Assembly: GCA_002363095.1 (NCBI GenBank)
Contig: DEWC01000111.1
Span: forward strand, 5,554-69,553
Length of the DNA stretch: 64,000 nt
Direction of reading: 5' to 3'
Source: Ruminococcaceae bacterium UBA3220
Lineage (GTDB): Bacteria; Bacillota; Clostridia; Oscillospirales; Acutalibacteraceae
A program made the translations under genes and the position numbers. The notes under the pieces are model-generated. The model did no database searches. It saw only the letters and a list, made by a program, of their open reading frames with translations, and was not told the DNA's origin. Positions 17,638-26,199 of this stretch are shown piece by piece. The first letter of the stretch is position 1, and the number at the start of each line of letters is the position of its first letter.

Positions 17638-18243
17638 ATGGCTCTTTCAAACAAACTCGGAATAACCGACAGCGCGCAACTTGCCCTTATGGAAGAAAAG
17701 ATAAGCAAGAAAAAGGCGGCAGAGCTTTTTGAAAACGGTCTGCTCGATGGGTTAAAGCCGGGAACATTTTCATCCCTTTCGTTTATCCATAAATATCTTT
17801 TTGAGGATATATACGATTTTGCGGGTGAGATAAGAACCGTAAATATAGCAAAGGGCAATTTCAGATTTGCACCTGTTATGTACCTTGAATCGGCGCTTGA
17901 AAATATCGAAAAAATGCCACAGTCCACCTTCGAACAAATTGTCGAAAAATATGTCGAAATGAACATCGCTCATCCTTTCAGGGAGGGCAACGGTAGAAGC
18001 ACCCGGATATGGCTTGATCTTATCTTCAAGGCGGAGCTTCAAAGGGTGGTTGACTGGAGCAAAATCGACAAAGAGGATTACCTGCTCGCCATGGAGCGAA
18101 GCCCGATAAGGGACACCGAGATAAAACATATCCTTAAAGAGGCTTTGACCGATAAAAAAAACAGCCGTGAAGTATATATGAAGGGGATAGATAACAGTTA
18201 TTTCTACGAGGGCTATAACACCTTTAAGGCTGAGGAATTATAA
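17638..18243 (+). CDS. fic: Fic-domain protein adenylyltransferase, class III-like
   Basis: 201 residues. The Fic motif HPFREGNGRSTR is intact at residues 112-123, so it should transfer AMP (or another nucleotide moiety) to a hydroxyl on a target protein. At the C-terminus Ser187-x3-Glu191-Gly192 matches the SxxxEG inhibitory helix of class III Fic proteins such as Neisseria NmFic, which autoinhibit by tetramerising and blocking ATP. No separate antitoxin gene is adjacent, which fits built-in inhibition. Monocistronic, flanked on both sides by the same 31-base hairpin. Target unknown. Confidence 0.9.
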   Translation: MALSNKLGITDSAQLALMEEKISKKKAAELFENGLLDGLKPGTFSSLSFIHKYLFEDIYDFAGEIRTVNIAKGNFRFAPVMYLESALENIEKMPQSTFEQIVEKYVEMNIAHPFREGNGRSTRIWLDLIFKAELQRVVDWSKIDKEDYLLAMERSPIRDTEIKHILKEALTDKKNSREVYMKGIDNSYFYEGYNTFKAEEL

Positions 18244-18262
18244 TATCGAATATAAGATAAAC

Positions 18263-18293
18263 CCGCCCTATGACTAAATCTGTCATAGGGCGG
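18263..18293. terminator. Second copy of the fic-flanking hairpin
   Basis: CCGCCCTATGAC/GTCATAGGGCGG with the same taaatct loop as the copy at 17537. No long T-run follows on either strand, so termination may be weaker; it lies between the convergent fic and alpha-galactosidase genes. Confidence 0.7.
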
Positions 18294-18314
18294 AATAATT
18301 TTGCCTTGTTTTGC

Positions 18315-20483
18315 TTATTTTTTCTTGAATTCAAGTATCACTGATTTATATTCACGGTCGTTTATGTAGTGAATGCCTTTGTTCATAAGGTAATCTCCGC
18401 CGTAAAGCTTGCCATTACATTCATAAACCGCCGTTTCGTCAAGTCCTGCAAGTTTTAAGTATTCATCCTTTGAGGCTACCGTTGAGGTTTTCGGATAAAT
18501 GCAAACAAGAACGGTATTTTTATCCTCCGATACGAATTCGTTTACCGAAACATCGCAGTCAAACGGCGAGCTGATTCGGTAAAGGTCGCCCTTGTGGAAA
18601 ACTTCACCCAAACGGCGATAGTCCTCAACCGCTTTTTTCGCCGTTTTAAGTTCATCTTCGGTGCAATTATTAAGGTCAAGCTCAAATCCGAACTGCCCGG
18701 GAATAGCGACATTACAGCGCATATCAAAAGGCGTCGTTCTGCCGAGCTGGTGATTAGGGCATGCGGACACATGGCAACCCATCGAGGCGTAAGGGTAGAT
18801 GAAACTCGTTCCGTACTGTATCTTAACACGCTCAACCGCGTCGGTATCATCGCTTGTCCATACCTGAGGCATAAACTGCAAAATTCCGCAGTCGAATCTC
18901 GCTCCGCCGCTGGCGCACGCTTCAAAAAGAACATTCGGGAATTTTGCGTTAAGATTTTTAAGTATCGAATAAAGACCCAACATATAGCGGTGCATAACCT
19001 CGCCTTGACGTTCGCTTACCTGAAAAGCAGAGCCTACCTCCGACATACTTCTGTTCATATCCCACTTAACATAGCCGATGTTCGCCTTTTTAAGGATGGC
19101 GCCTACGGCGTTCTCAACATAATCGCAGACATCTTTTCTTGAAAGGTCGAGGGTGTATTGATGCCTTATTTTGCTTGGCATTCTGCCTTTTGTGTGAATT
19201 ATCCAGTCCGGATGTAATTTATAAAGATTACTGTTCGGGCTCACCATTTCGGGTTCAAACCAAAGTCCGAAATTCATCCCTAAATCGTTTATCTTTTTGC
19301 AAAGTCCGTCGATGCCGTTCGGCAGTATTTCGGGGTTTTCCACCCAATCGCCGAGACCGGTTTTATCGTCGACGCGGTTTCCGAACCAGCCGTCGTCAAG
19401 AACCATTGTGTCAATGCCTATTTTCTTTGCCGTTTTTGCGATGTTCACTATCTTTTCTTCACTTATATCGAAATAAGTCGCTTCCCAGTTGTTGATAAGG
19501 GCATAGCGTTCGATATCACGGAATTTTCCCTTGCAAACACGCTCTCTTATAATCTTGTGGAAAATTCTTGACATTCCCGAGAGTCCCTCGGGAGAATAGG
19601 CGAGGATAACTTCCGGTGAAGAGAAAGATTGTCCGTTTTCGAGAACCCATTCGAACTCACGAGGGTTAATTCCCATATATGCTCTTACGGTGTCATAAGT
19701 ATTTTTTTCACAACCGGCAACAAAGTTACCGCTGTAAACGAAACCGAAGCCGTAGGCGTTGCCTGATAATTCGGTTGTTGTTCTGTCGCAAACGGCAATA
19801 AACGGGTTATAATAGGAACTGCTGACGCCGGTGCCGCTTTCAACACTGATGTTCCCGCCCTCTATTTTCTGGCGTGTAACAAACCTTTCCCTTGCCCATG
19901 AGCCGTCAAGGTGGATAATATCGCTCTCGCCTGCGCCGAAAAAGTCAACGCTTGCCGAAAGCACCGAACGAATTTGCATTTTTTCGCCCGAGTTTATTAT
20001 TTTAACGCTTCTCGTAATGGCGTCAAAGTCCTCAAAAACCGAATAATAAAGCAAAATATCAAGGTTCTTAAGGTCATCGTGCAGGGTTACGACCAATGTT
20101 TGAACATTATCGCCATTTTCGGCATAAACGCTCGGAAGCCCCTCAATGTCAGGCTTTGCGTCAAGGATTTCAAATGATTTAAAGTCCGCTTTGGTAACGC
20201 GGCTGCCGTCCGAAAAACGCGCGCTGAAGGCGCAAATTCTTGAATCGCCGCCACCGTACTGCGGATATTCAAGCGGAATATAGTTGGTCGAATAATCGCC
20301 GTAATCAAAAGCTGAATGAGAACGCCAAACAAAATCGTCCGCCCAGTTTTCATTTATTTCGTTTTTTAACTTTTTGCCCCAGTATATGTGGGTGAGAAGT
20401 TTATCTCCAAGAATGCCGAAAGCATATGTGGTATTTTTGGTCGAAAGGGTGAAAACCTTCGTTTTTTGATTAAAACTTATCAT
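18315..20483 (-). CDS. Alpha-galactosidase, GH36
   Basis: 722 residues, full-length GH36: beta-sandwich N-domain, (beta/alpha)8 barrel, C-terminal domain. VLDDGWFGNR at 361-370; nucleophile Asp475 in YVKWDMNRS; acid/base Asp545 in VWTSDDTDA, the 70-residue spacing seen in characterised GH36 enzymes. CxSGG-type EACASGGARFD at 521-531 is also conserved. No signal peptide, so it hydrolyses imported alpha-galactosides such as melibiose or raffinose in the cytoplasm. Its start overlaps the end of the metallopeptidase (ATGA), so both are one minus-strand operon. Confidence 0.95.
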   Translation of the reverse strand: MISFNQKTKVFTLSTKNTTYAFGILGDKLLTHIYWGKKLKNEINENWADDFVWRSHSAFDYGDYSTNYIPLEYPQYGGGDSRICAFSARFSDGSRVTKADFKSFEILDAKPDIEGLPSVYAENGDNVQTLVVTLHDDLKNLDILLYYSVFEDFDAITRSVKIINSGEKMQIRSVLSASVDFFGAGESDIIHLDGSWARERFVTRQKIEGGNISVESGTGVSSSYYNPFIAVCDRTTTELSGNAYGFGFVYSGNFVAGCEKNTYDTVRAYMGINPREFEWVLENGQSFSSPEVILAYSPEGLSGMSRIFHKIIRERVCKGKFRDIERYALINNWEATYFDISEEKIVNIAKTAKKIGIDTMVLDDGWFGNRVDDKTGLGDWVENPEILPNGIDGLCKKINDLGMNFGLWFEPEMVSPNSNLYKLHPDWIIHTKGRMPSKIRHQYTLDLSRKDVCDYVENAVGAILKKANIGYVKWDMNRSMSEVGSAFQVSERQGEVMHRYMLGLYSILKNLNAKFPNVLFEACASGGARFDCGILQFMPQVWTSDDTDAVERVKIQYGTSFIYPYASMGCHVSACPNHQLGRTTPFDMRCNVAIPGQFGFELDLNNCTEDELKTAKKAVEDYRRLGEVFHKGDLYRISSPFDCDVSVNEFVSEDKNTVLVCIYPKTSTVASKDEYLKLAGLDETAVYECNGKLYGGDYLMNKGIHYINDREYKSVILEFKKK

Positions 20484-21313
20484 TTTTTTCTCCTTGCTTT
20501 TAACGATTTCATTGTCGGTTTTATGAGTAGTGCAATTTTGTGTTTTATAAATTTGTAAACGCGGACAGGCACCGGGGTTTTGAAGCGGCGATAGGTTTCC
20601 CTAAGCATACGGCTTGCCCTGTTTACGCATTCGTAAAAGGAATTTATCGAGATTTGCTCAGAAGGTTTATGCTCGTTTTTGTAGCCGATGCTCACATTGA
20701 CCCCGGCTGCCTTCCGGCAGATATAAAATATATCCGACCCACCGGATAACGGCGATTTTTTGTATCCGAAAGAAGATACAAAATCTTCAAACGCCTTCGG
20801 GTTGCTGACGGCGTGGAACATGTATTCATCTCTGCCCCATAAATCAAAACTTAAAACAAAACAATGCTCGTTTATTATCTTCATCATTTTTTTGTCGTGA
20901 TAGATAAATGAAGCGCCGATATGACTGTTTTCTTCGCCGTCGATAAGCAAAAGCGAATGCCCGCTTTCCCTTAAAAGCCATAAGGCGGCACAACCTGCGC
21001 GGTCGTCGGCGCCGATGCCGACGGTTTCGCTTGCTGAAATAATTTTATCGTCAACGATTTTTAAGTCCGAGGAAACGGATTTTTTTATGTATTGCCCGTC
21101 CCAGACCGTGTCGGTATGGGCAACAAGCAAAACACGGTTTTTCTTTTTGCCGGGTATAAAAAGGTATCTTTGATTAGGCTTTTTGCCCTTAACATACTTC
21201 GCACCCTCAAGAACGGAAAATTCCGAAAAAATTTCGTCCGAGCCGGAAATCGGGAAACCTAAAAACTTAATAAGCGCCGATTTGCAGGTCTCTTTGTCAA
21301 AAAAAATATCCAT
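20480..21313 (-). CDS. Metallopeptidase-like protein (M28/M20 type)
   Basis: 277 residues. Metal-site motifs appear in order: VAHTDTVWD near residue 65, GADDRAGCAAL near 100, LLIDGEENSHIG near 122, and a D in LSFDLWG near 152. This is the layout of co-catalytic zinc aminopeptidases/deacylases. The C-terminal 40 residues are very basic (ends KARRKK). Substrate unknown. It precedes alpha-galactosidase with a 4-bp overlap and follows cysK by 9 bp on the same strand. Confidence 0.75.
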   Translation of the reverse strand: MDIFFDKETCKSALIKFLGFPISGSDEIFSEFSVLEGAKYVKGKKPNQRYLFIPGKKKNRVLLVAHTDTVWDGQYIKKSVSSDLKIVDDKIISASETVGIGADDRAGCAALWLLRESGHSLLLIDGEENSHIGASFIYHDKKMMKIINEHCFVLSFDLWGRDEYMFHAVSNPKAFEDFVSSFGYKKSPLSGGSDIFYICRKAAGVNVSIGYKNEHKPSEQISINSFYECVNRASRMLRETYRRFKTPVPVRVYKFIKHKIALLIKPTMKSLKARRKK

Positions 21314-21322
21314 AGCGCGTTT

Positions 21323-22249
21323 TCAGTCAAAAAGCGGGGTCGAAAAATATCTTTCGGCGGTGTCGGGTAGAACCGTAACCACGGTTTTGCCCTTGCCGAG
21401 TTTTTTCGCAAGTTTAATTGCGGCGGCAACATTTGTGCCGCTGCTTATTCCGCACATAATGCCCTCTTTTGAAGCCAAATCTTTTGATGTGTTTATCGCT
21501 TCGTCGTCGGTTATAATGCAAATATCATTATAAATCTCTTGATTTAATATTTCGGGAATGACCCCATCGCCTATACCCATTTGAATATGCGTACCAATTG
21601 AACCGCCCGAAAGTATCGCGGCGTTTTCGGGCTCAACCGACCAGATTATCATATCGGGATTTTTTTCTTTAAGCGCTTCGCCGATACCGGTTATGGTACC
21701 GCCGGTACCTATCCCCGAACAAAAGCCGTGAATAGGCATGTTTAAATCCTCAAGGATTTCTTTTGCCGTAACATTCCTTTGAATTTCGGGATTTGCCGGG
21801 TTTTCAAACTGTTGCGGAACAAAAACATTTTTATCCTCCGCCTTCATTTTAAGGGCGGTCTCAACGCATTTTTCGATGCATTCACCAATGTTGCCGTTGT
21901 CGTGCACCAAAATCACTTCGGCGCCGTAGTGATTAACAAGTTTTCGCCTTTCTTCGCTTACCGAATCGGGCATAATTATCTTAACCTTTAAGCCCTTAAC
22001 AGCGCCCACAAGCGCAAGACCGATACCCTGATTCCCGCTCGTAGGTTCTACAACTACCGTATCTTTATGAATCAGTCCTTTTTTTTCGGCATCAAGTATC
22101 ATATTGTAAGCCGTTCTCGTCTTTATAGAACCTCCGACATTGAGTCCTTCAAACTTAACATAAATATCGGCACAGTCGCTGTCAACCATATGATTAAGTT
22201 TTATAAGCGGTGTGTTACCCATCGCCTCTAAAATGTTGTTGAAAACCAT
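21323..22249 (-). CDS. cysK: Cysteine synthase
   Basis: 308 residues. Makes L-cysteine from O-acetylserine and sulfide with PLP. The PLP lysine lies in VGGSIKTRTA near residue 42, TSGNQGIGLALV is the substrate loop and GIGTGGTITGIGE the phosphate-binding loop. First gene of the unit cysK-peptidase-alpha-galactosidase, with a near-perfect promoter upstream. Could act on related substrates, as CysK and CBS-type enzymes are hard to tell apart by eye. Confidence 0.93.
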   Translation of the reverse strand: MVFNNILEAMGNTPLIKLNHMVDSDCADIYVKFEGLNVGGSIKTRTAYNMILDAEKKGLIHKDTVVVEPTSGNQGIGLALVGAVKGLKVKIIMPDSVSEERRKLVNHYGAEVILVHDNGNIGECIEKCVETALKMKAEDKNVFVPQQFENPANPEIQRNVTAKEILEDLNMPIHGFCSGIGTGGTITGIGEALKEKNPDMIIWSVEPENAAILSGGSIGTHIQMGIGDGVIPEILNQEIYNDICIITDDEAINTSKDLASKEGIMCGISSGTNVAAAIKLAKKLGKGKTVVTVLPDTAERYFSTPLFD

Positions 22250-22293
22250 TATTTGTCCCTCAAATACACAATTATATATACAGTATTATGATA

Positions 22294-22322
22294 ATTATAT
22301 AAGGTTTGTTACAAATTGTCAA
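22294..22322 (-). promoter_or_regulatory. cysK promoter
   Basis: Minus-strand TTGACA (plus 22317-22322), 17-base spacer, TATAAT (plus 22294-22299); full consensus. Confidence 0.8.
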
Positions 22323-22414
22323 CATATCAGATGGCAGATGACAGACATCAGACATCAGACGATAAAACATTATTGACCTTTTCCTTTAAAATCTGAAATC
22401 TGACATCCGGTTCG

Positions 22415-22481
22415 TAGGGGCAGATATTATCTGCCCGCCAAAATAGCAGAAGAATAAACGGGCGGATGATATCCGCCCCTA
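22415..22481. repeat. Paired REP-like palindromes
   Basis: GGGCAGAT-att-ATCTGCCC is followed, 30 bases on, by GGGCGGAT-gat-ATCCGCCC in the opposite orientation, with flanking GTAGGG/CCCTAC. The two palindromes differ by paired changes (A-T against G-C) that keep the stems. A decayed relative occurs at 38911-38933. Confidence 0.65.
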
Positions 22482-22575
22482 CGATGTTAGACAATAGATG
22501 ATAGATTCTAGACGATAGACCATTGTGTCGGCAAAGCCGACGGATTATAAAACGGACAATCGGGGACGTTTGTCC

Positions 22576-22672
22576 CTACAACAAGGCAATAATGCTTTCG
22601 CGCGTAGCGATTTATAAATGCGCCGCAGGCACCAAAATTATTCATTATTCATTCCTTCATTATTCATTTGAA
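22576..22672 (+). repeat. Dispersed intergenic repeat, copy A
   Basis: CTACAACA, then AATGCTTTCGCGCGTAGCGA, a TATAAAT, an imperfect GCGCC/GGCAC hairpin and a tail of ATTCATT units. Copies B (31902-31998) and C (38931-39034) share this order. Confidence 0.7.
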
Positions 22673-22706
22673 AAGCGCCCCGGCGTTTGCGTTTTCTTTT
22701 CCCCGA

Positions 22707-22735
22707 TTGAAACTTCGGCTCGGATGTGGTAAAAT
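22707..22735 (+). promoter_or_regulatory. Promoter of the TIM-barrel isomerase gene
   Basis: TTGAAA (22707-22712), 17 bases, TAAAAT (22730-22735), 28 bp before the ATG. Confidence 0.6.
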
Positions 22736-22762
22736 TAATAATAAAAATTCGCGGAGGATATT

Positions 22763-23566
22763 ATGGAAAAGTTTGATTTTGCCCTTTCGATAGGGGAGAA
22801 ACGGTTTATCGGGGAAAAAGGCTTTGAGGAAATGAAAAAATCCGGGATAAAGGGAATAGAACTTTCATTCGGTGATTATACCGATTTTGATTATAAAGCG
22901 GTAAAAGCCCTTTCCGATAATTGCGGGATTGAGATTTGGTCGCTTCATTTGCCCTTTATGCCGTTTGAGGAAATCGATATTTCCTTTTCAAACAAGGCCA
23001 AGCGTGAAAGCACGGTAAAAATGCTTACCGGGATAATGGAAAGGGCGTTTGATATCGGTATTGACAGATTTGTTATCCACGCAAGCGGTGAGCCGGTGCT
23101 TCCTGATGTAAGGAGCGAGCGGCTTAAATGCAGTATGGACTCGCTTTTTGTTCTTTCGGAGTTCGCGAAAAAGGCAAATTCCGCCGTCGCCGTTGAAAAT
23201 CTGCCGAGAACCTGCCTTGGCAATTGCTCGGATGAAATAAATCTTTTGACCGGTGTAAACGATAACCTGACGGTTTGCTTTGATACCAATCACCTTTTTA
23301 AGCAGACCCATACCGAATTTGTCGGCAGTTTGAAAAAGAAAATCGGGACCGTGCATATTTCCGATTATGATTTTGAAAAAGAACGGCACTGGCTGCCGAA
23401 GGTCGGAAAGGTCGACTGGCAGGAGATTGTCGGGCTGTTAAACGGCGCAGGTTATGTAGGACCGTGGCTGTATGAGGTTTCTTTCCTTCAAAAAACAGCG
23501 GATGCAGAAAAACATCTTGTCTTTTCCGATTTTGCCGAAAACTACCGCGAATTAAAGCTAAAATAA
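22763..23566 (+). CDS. Sugar phosphate isomerase/epimerase-like TIM barrel
   Basis: 267 residues, xylose-isomerase-like (AP2Ec) barrel. Expected metal-ligand positions are visible as IDRFVIHASGEP, AVAVENLPR (Glu), VCFDTNHLFK (Asp/His) and TVHISDYDFEKERHWLP (His). Family members isomerise or epimerise sugars, inosose or ketoses; the substrate is open. Single gene with GCGGAGG before ATG and a strong bidirectional terminator after it. Confidence 0.82.
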   Translation: MEKFDFALSIGEKRFIGEKGFEEMKKSGIKGIELSFGDYTDFDYKAVKALSDNCGIEIWSLHLPFMPFEEIDISFSNKAKRESTVKMLTGIMERAFDIGIDRFVIHASGEPVLPDVRSERLKCSMDSLFVLSEFAKKANSAVAVENLPRTCLGNCSDEINLLTGVNDNLTVCFDTNHLFKQTHTEFVGSLKKKIGTVHISDYDFEKERHWLPKVGKVDWQEIVGLLNGAGYVGPWLYEVSFLQKTADAEKHLVFSDFAENYRELKLK

Positions 23567-23571
23567 AAATT

Positions 23572-23596
23572 TCTCCGGGAAGTGATTTCCCGGAGA
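23572..23596. terminator. Bidirectional terminator
   Basis: TCTCCGGGAA and TTCCCGGAGA form a 10-bp stem with a 5-base loop, flanked by AAAAT and TTTTC. Serves the isomerase gene on plus and spoIVA on minus. Confidence 0.85.
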
Positions 23597-23603
23597 TTTT
23601 CTT

Positions 23604-25082
23604 TTACAGAATTATGCAAACAAGCCCGTTACAGCCGTCGTTAATTACCCGTTCTATTGTTTCCTTTATTCGCATTCGCGCGTCGTCGGGCATTCTTGAA
23701 AGTTTAGAATGAAGTCCCTCGTTTACGAGCTCGTGGAGCGATTTGCCGAAAATGTTCGAGTCCCAAATCTTTTCGGGATTTTCCTCAAATTCCGATAAAA
23801 GATACATAACAAGGTCCTCGGACTGTTTTTCACTTCCGACGATAGGGCTTACCTCGGTTGTTATATCCGCCTTCATAAGGTGGATTGACGGAGCCGCCGC
23901 GCGAAGGCGTACGCCGTATCTTCCGCCCTGCTTTACGATTTCCGGCTCTTGGAGTGAAAGCTCGCTTATATCGGGCATAACGATACCGTAGCCGGTTGCC
24001 TCAACCTCATCGAGAGCGTTTTTGATTTTTTCGTAGCGTTTCTTTACTTCGGTGAGTTCTTTAATGCTTTGCATAAGTTCCTGCTCATTTGAAATATCAA
24101 TGCCGGCGGTTTCTTTAAGCACATCATAGAACAGTTCCTTTTTTACCGTTATCGTAACATTTGCTTTTCCGCATCCGAGGTCGATGTTATCAACGCTTGT
24201 TTTTTCAATAATATCTCCGTCTGCCGCGGCGTTGCCGAAAACCTCAACATCTGTTATCCTCGCAATTCCGTTTGCCGAAGCCCTTACAACCTCGTTTATT
24301 CCGTTTCGGATATTATGGTCAAACGGCAGGGCGTTTATCCATTTCGGGAAGGCGATATCTATTTCCTTAACAGGAAATTCAAAAAGAATTTTTGAAAGAA
24401 TGTTCTTTATATCATCGGTCGTTATTTGCGGACAGCTGACGGCGATAACCGGCACCGAATACTTTTCTTCAAGTTCTTTTGCGAGCGAAACGGCGCTCTC
24501 GCTTTCGGGGGCAAGGCAGTTAAGCAGAATAACAAAAGGTTTATTTGTTGCCTTTATATCCTCTATTATTCTTTGCTCCGGCTCCTCGTAATCCTCACGG
24601 GGAATATCGCTTATCGAGCCGTCGGTTGTTACTACAAGACCTATTGTTGAATGCTCACTTATAACCTTTTTTGTGCCTATTTCCGCCGCCATATCGAACG
24701 GCACCGGCTCTTCAAACCACGGAGTTCTGACCATTCTCGGCTGTTCGTTTTCGATATAACCGAGCGCGCTCGGAACGATGTATCCGACGCAGTCTACAAG
24801 CCGAACATTCATAGAGGCGTTGTCTTCGATGTTTACGGCAACACCTTTTTCGGGTACAAACTTAGGCTCGGTAGTCATAATCGTCCGCCCGGCAGAGGAC
24901 TGGGGCAGCTCGTCGTTTGCCCGCTCTTTACTGTATTCTTCGCTTATATTAGGCAAGACCATAGTCTCCATAAAACGCTTTATGAATGTTGATTTTCCCG
25001 TCCTGACGGGGCCTACAACACCTATGTATATATCTCCGCCGGTTCTTTGTGCTATGTCCTTATAAATGTTTTGACTATACAT
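23604..25082 (-). CDS. spoIVA: Stage IV sporulation protein A
   Basis: 492 residues, the usual SpoIVA length. An ATPase made in the mother cell that polymerises on the forespore to form the coat basement layer. GPVRTGKSTFIKRFMETMVLPNI at residues about 24-46 includes the Walker A loop; VNIEDNASMNVRLVDCVGYIVP is the following GTPase-like switch region; the C-terminal ends ...VINDGCNGLVCIIL. Its Shine-Dalgarno (GAGGGAG) lies in the 3' arm of a hairpin ending 7 bases before ATG. Confidence 0.97.
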   Translation of the reverse strand: MYSQNIYKDIAQRTGGDIYIGVVGPVRTGKSTFIKRFMETMVLPNISEEYSKERANDELPQSSAGRTIMTTEPKFVPEKGVAVNIEDNASMNVRLVDCVGYIVPSALGYIENEQPRMVRTPWFEEPVPFDMAAEIGTKKVISEHSTIGLVVTTDGSISDIPREDYEEPEQRIIEDIKATNKPFVILLNCLAPESESAVSLAKELEEKYSVPVIAVSCPQITTDDIKNILSKILFEFPVKEIDIAFPKWINALPFDHNIRNGINEVVRASANGIARITDVEVFGNAAADGDIIEKTSVDNIDLGCGKANVTITVKKELFYDVLKETAGIDISNEQELMQSIKELTEVKKRYEKIKNALDEVEATGYGIVMPDISELSLQEPEIVKQGGRYGVRLRAAAPSIHLMKADITTEVSPIVGSEKQSEDLVMYLLSEFEENPEKIWDSNIFGKSLHELVNEGLHSKLSRMPDDARMRIKETIERVINDGCNGLVCIIL

Positions 25083-25126
25083 AAAAAAGCTCCCTCATAT
25101 TCATTTGCTAATAAATGATATGAGGA
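25083..25126 (-). terminator. Terminator-like hairpin overlapping the spoIVA ribosome site
   Basis: On the minus strand CCTCATA-TCATTT pairs with AAATGA-(A)-TATGAGG, then GGAGCTTTTTT and the spoIVA ATG. It can end the upstream FkbM transcript, and at the same time its 3' arm holds the GAGGGAG Shine-Dalgarno of spoIVA. Spacing GGAG to ATG is 7 bases, ideal if the hairpin is open. Confidence 0.7.
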
Positions 25127-25143
25127 AGTCTTTTCTTTTATTC

Positions 25144-26199
25144 CTAAACAAACAAATAAACCGTATCCCAAGCGGGAACAGAGGGGAAATGCCGCATATA
25201 AATCTTATAATCGCTTCGCAACTTCATAACCGCTTCGGGAATTTTAAATAGGTCGTCGCTTCTGTGGTAGCAGGATATCATCATTTTAGGTTTGTTCGTT
25301 TTGATGATGTTCCCGGCGCCCTCCAAAAAATCACATTCGGCGCCCTCAATATCTGCTTTTATGTAGGTTACCCGGTTGTCTTTTATAATATCGTCTGCCG
25401 TAAGATATGCGACCGCCATATTTCCACGGGAATTATTAGAGCCGCGCGAGCCGTTCATACTGAAAGTTCCCACACGGCTTTCGTTTGAAACGCAGGCGTT
25501 AATACATTCGATGTTCCTAATATCCTTTGTTGTCTCTTTGAGTTTAAGAAAGGTTTTGTTATCCGGCTCAACAGCGTAAATCTTCTTATAGGCGGGGGCA
25601 TATTTCAAAAACTCCAAAACCGTGTCGCCCCTATACGCTCCGAGGTCGAGATAAACCTCGTTTTCTCCCAATTTGAGAATATCGGTAAATGCGTTTTCAA
25701 GGCTTGTTTCACAGTCGAAAAGGTAGTCCGTATCACCTGAGATTTTGAAGTTTACGATATTTTTAAAGGTCTTTTTTGAGGTTTCGTCGGCAAGCATATC
25801 ATAAACCGCTTCGTGCCTTTTATAGGTCGATTTAAAGAAGGCGCGGTCAAAAAGAATATCTCCGTAAACGGGAACATCGGGAGCGAAAAGAATATGCTTC
25901 TGTTTTATTTTTTTTACATTCCCGATAACCTCGGGTCTTGATGAGCCGAAGCACATAAGAACCGTAAGTTTTCCGTATTTTTCTTCGAGCGCGCCAAGGG
26001 TAAGAACCGGAAATCCGTGAAATGTTTTGCCCTTTCTTTCAAAAGAATCGGACGAAAAAACGCCGACAAAAGATATTCCCTTATCCGCCAAAACTTTTAT
26101 TATTTTATCGGCGCCGTTGCCGATACCGTAAAGCACGACGGGCAGGCGTGAGGCTTTAAGATTTTCCCATAAATCAGGGTTTTTCAGCAAGTTTTCCAT
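25144..26199 (-). CDS. FkbM-family methyltransferase with Rossmann N-domain
   Basis: 351 residues from ATG 26199, preceded by AAAGGAAAAAG; a longer frame reaches 26235 without a better signal. Residues about 20-130 form a nucleotide-binding-like domain (LPVVLYGIGNGADKIIKVL, then HGFPVLTL) often fused to sugar-modifying enzymes. The C-terminal half is the FkbM SAM-dependent methyltransferase: VYLDLGAYRGDTVLEFL, then YAVEPDN and YIKADIEGAECDFL. Probably O-methylates a surface sugar or small molecule. Overlaps the PAP2 gene end by 26 bp, so the two are co-transcribed. Confidence 0.82.
   Translation of the reverse strand: MENLLKNPDLWENLKASRLPVVLYGIGNGADKIIKVLADKGISFVGVFSSDSFERKGKTFHGFPVLTLGALEEKYGKLTVLMCFGSSRPEVIGNVKKIKQKHILFAPDVPVYGDILFDRAFFKSTYKRHEAVYDMLADETSKKTFKNIVNFKISGDTDYLFDCETSLENAFTDILKLGENEVYLDLGAYRGDTVLEFLKYAPAYKKIYAVEPDNKTFLKLKETTKDIRNIECINACVSNESRVGTFSMNGSRGSNNSRGNMAVAYLTADDIIKDNRVTYIKADIEGAECDFLEGAGNIIKTNKPKMMISCYHRSDDLFKIPEAVMKLRSDYKIYMRHFPSVPAWDTVYLFV

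Larger units (their letters stand above)
22250..22762. other. 513-bp intergenic repeat region, no gene seen
   Basis: Contains the cysK promoter, a short CAGA-rich tandem run (22326-22360), the REP-like pair, one copy of the dispersed 'TTTCGCGCGTAGCGAT' repeat (22576-22672) and the promoter of the next gene. No open frame with gene-like features. Confidence 0.7.

Noticed and set aside
17638..18243. Fic as the toxin of a Fic-antitoxin pair
   Set aside because: No small antitoxin gene is adjacent, and the inhibitory SxxxEG helix is within the protein itself.
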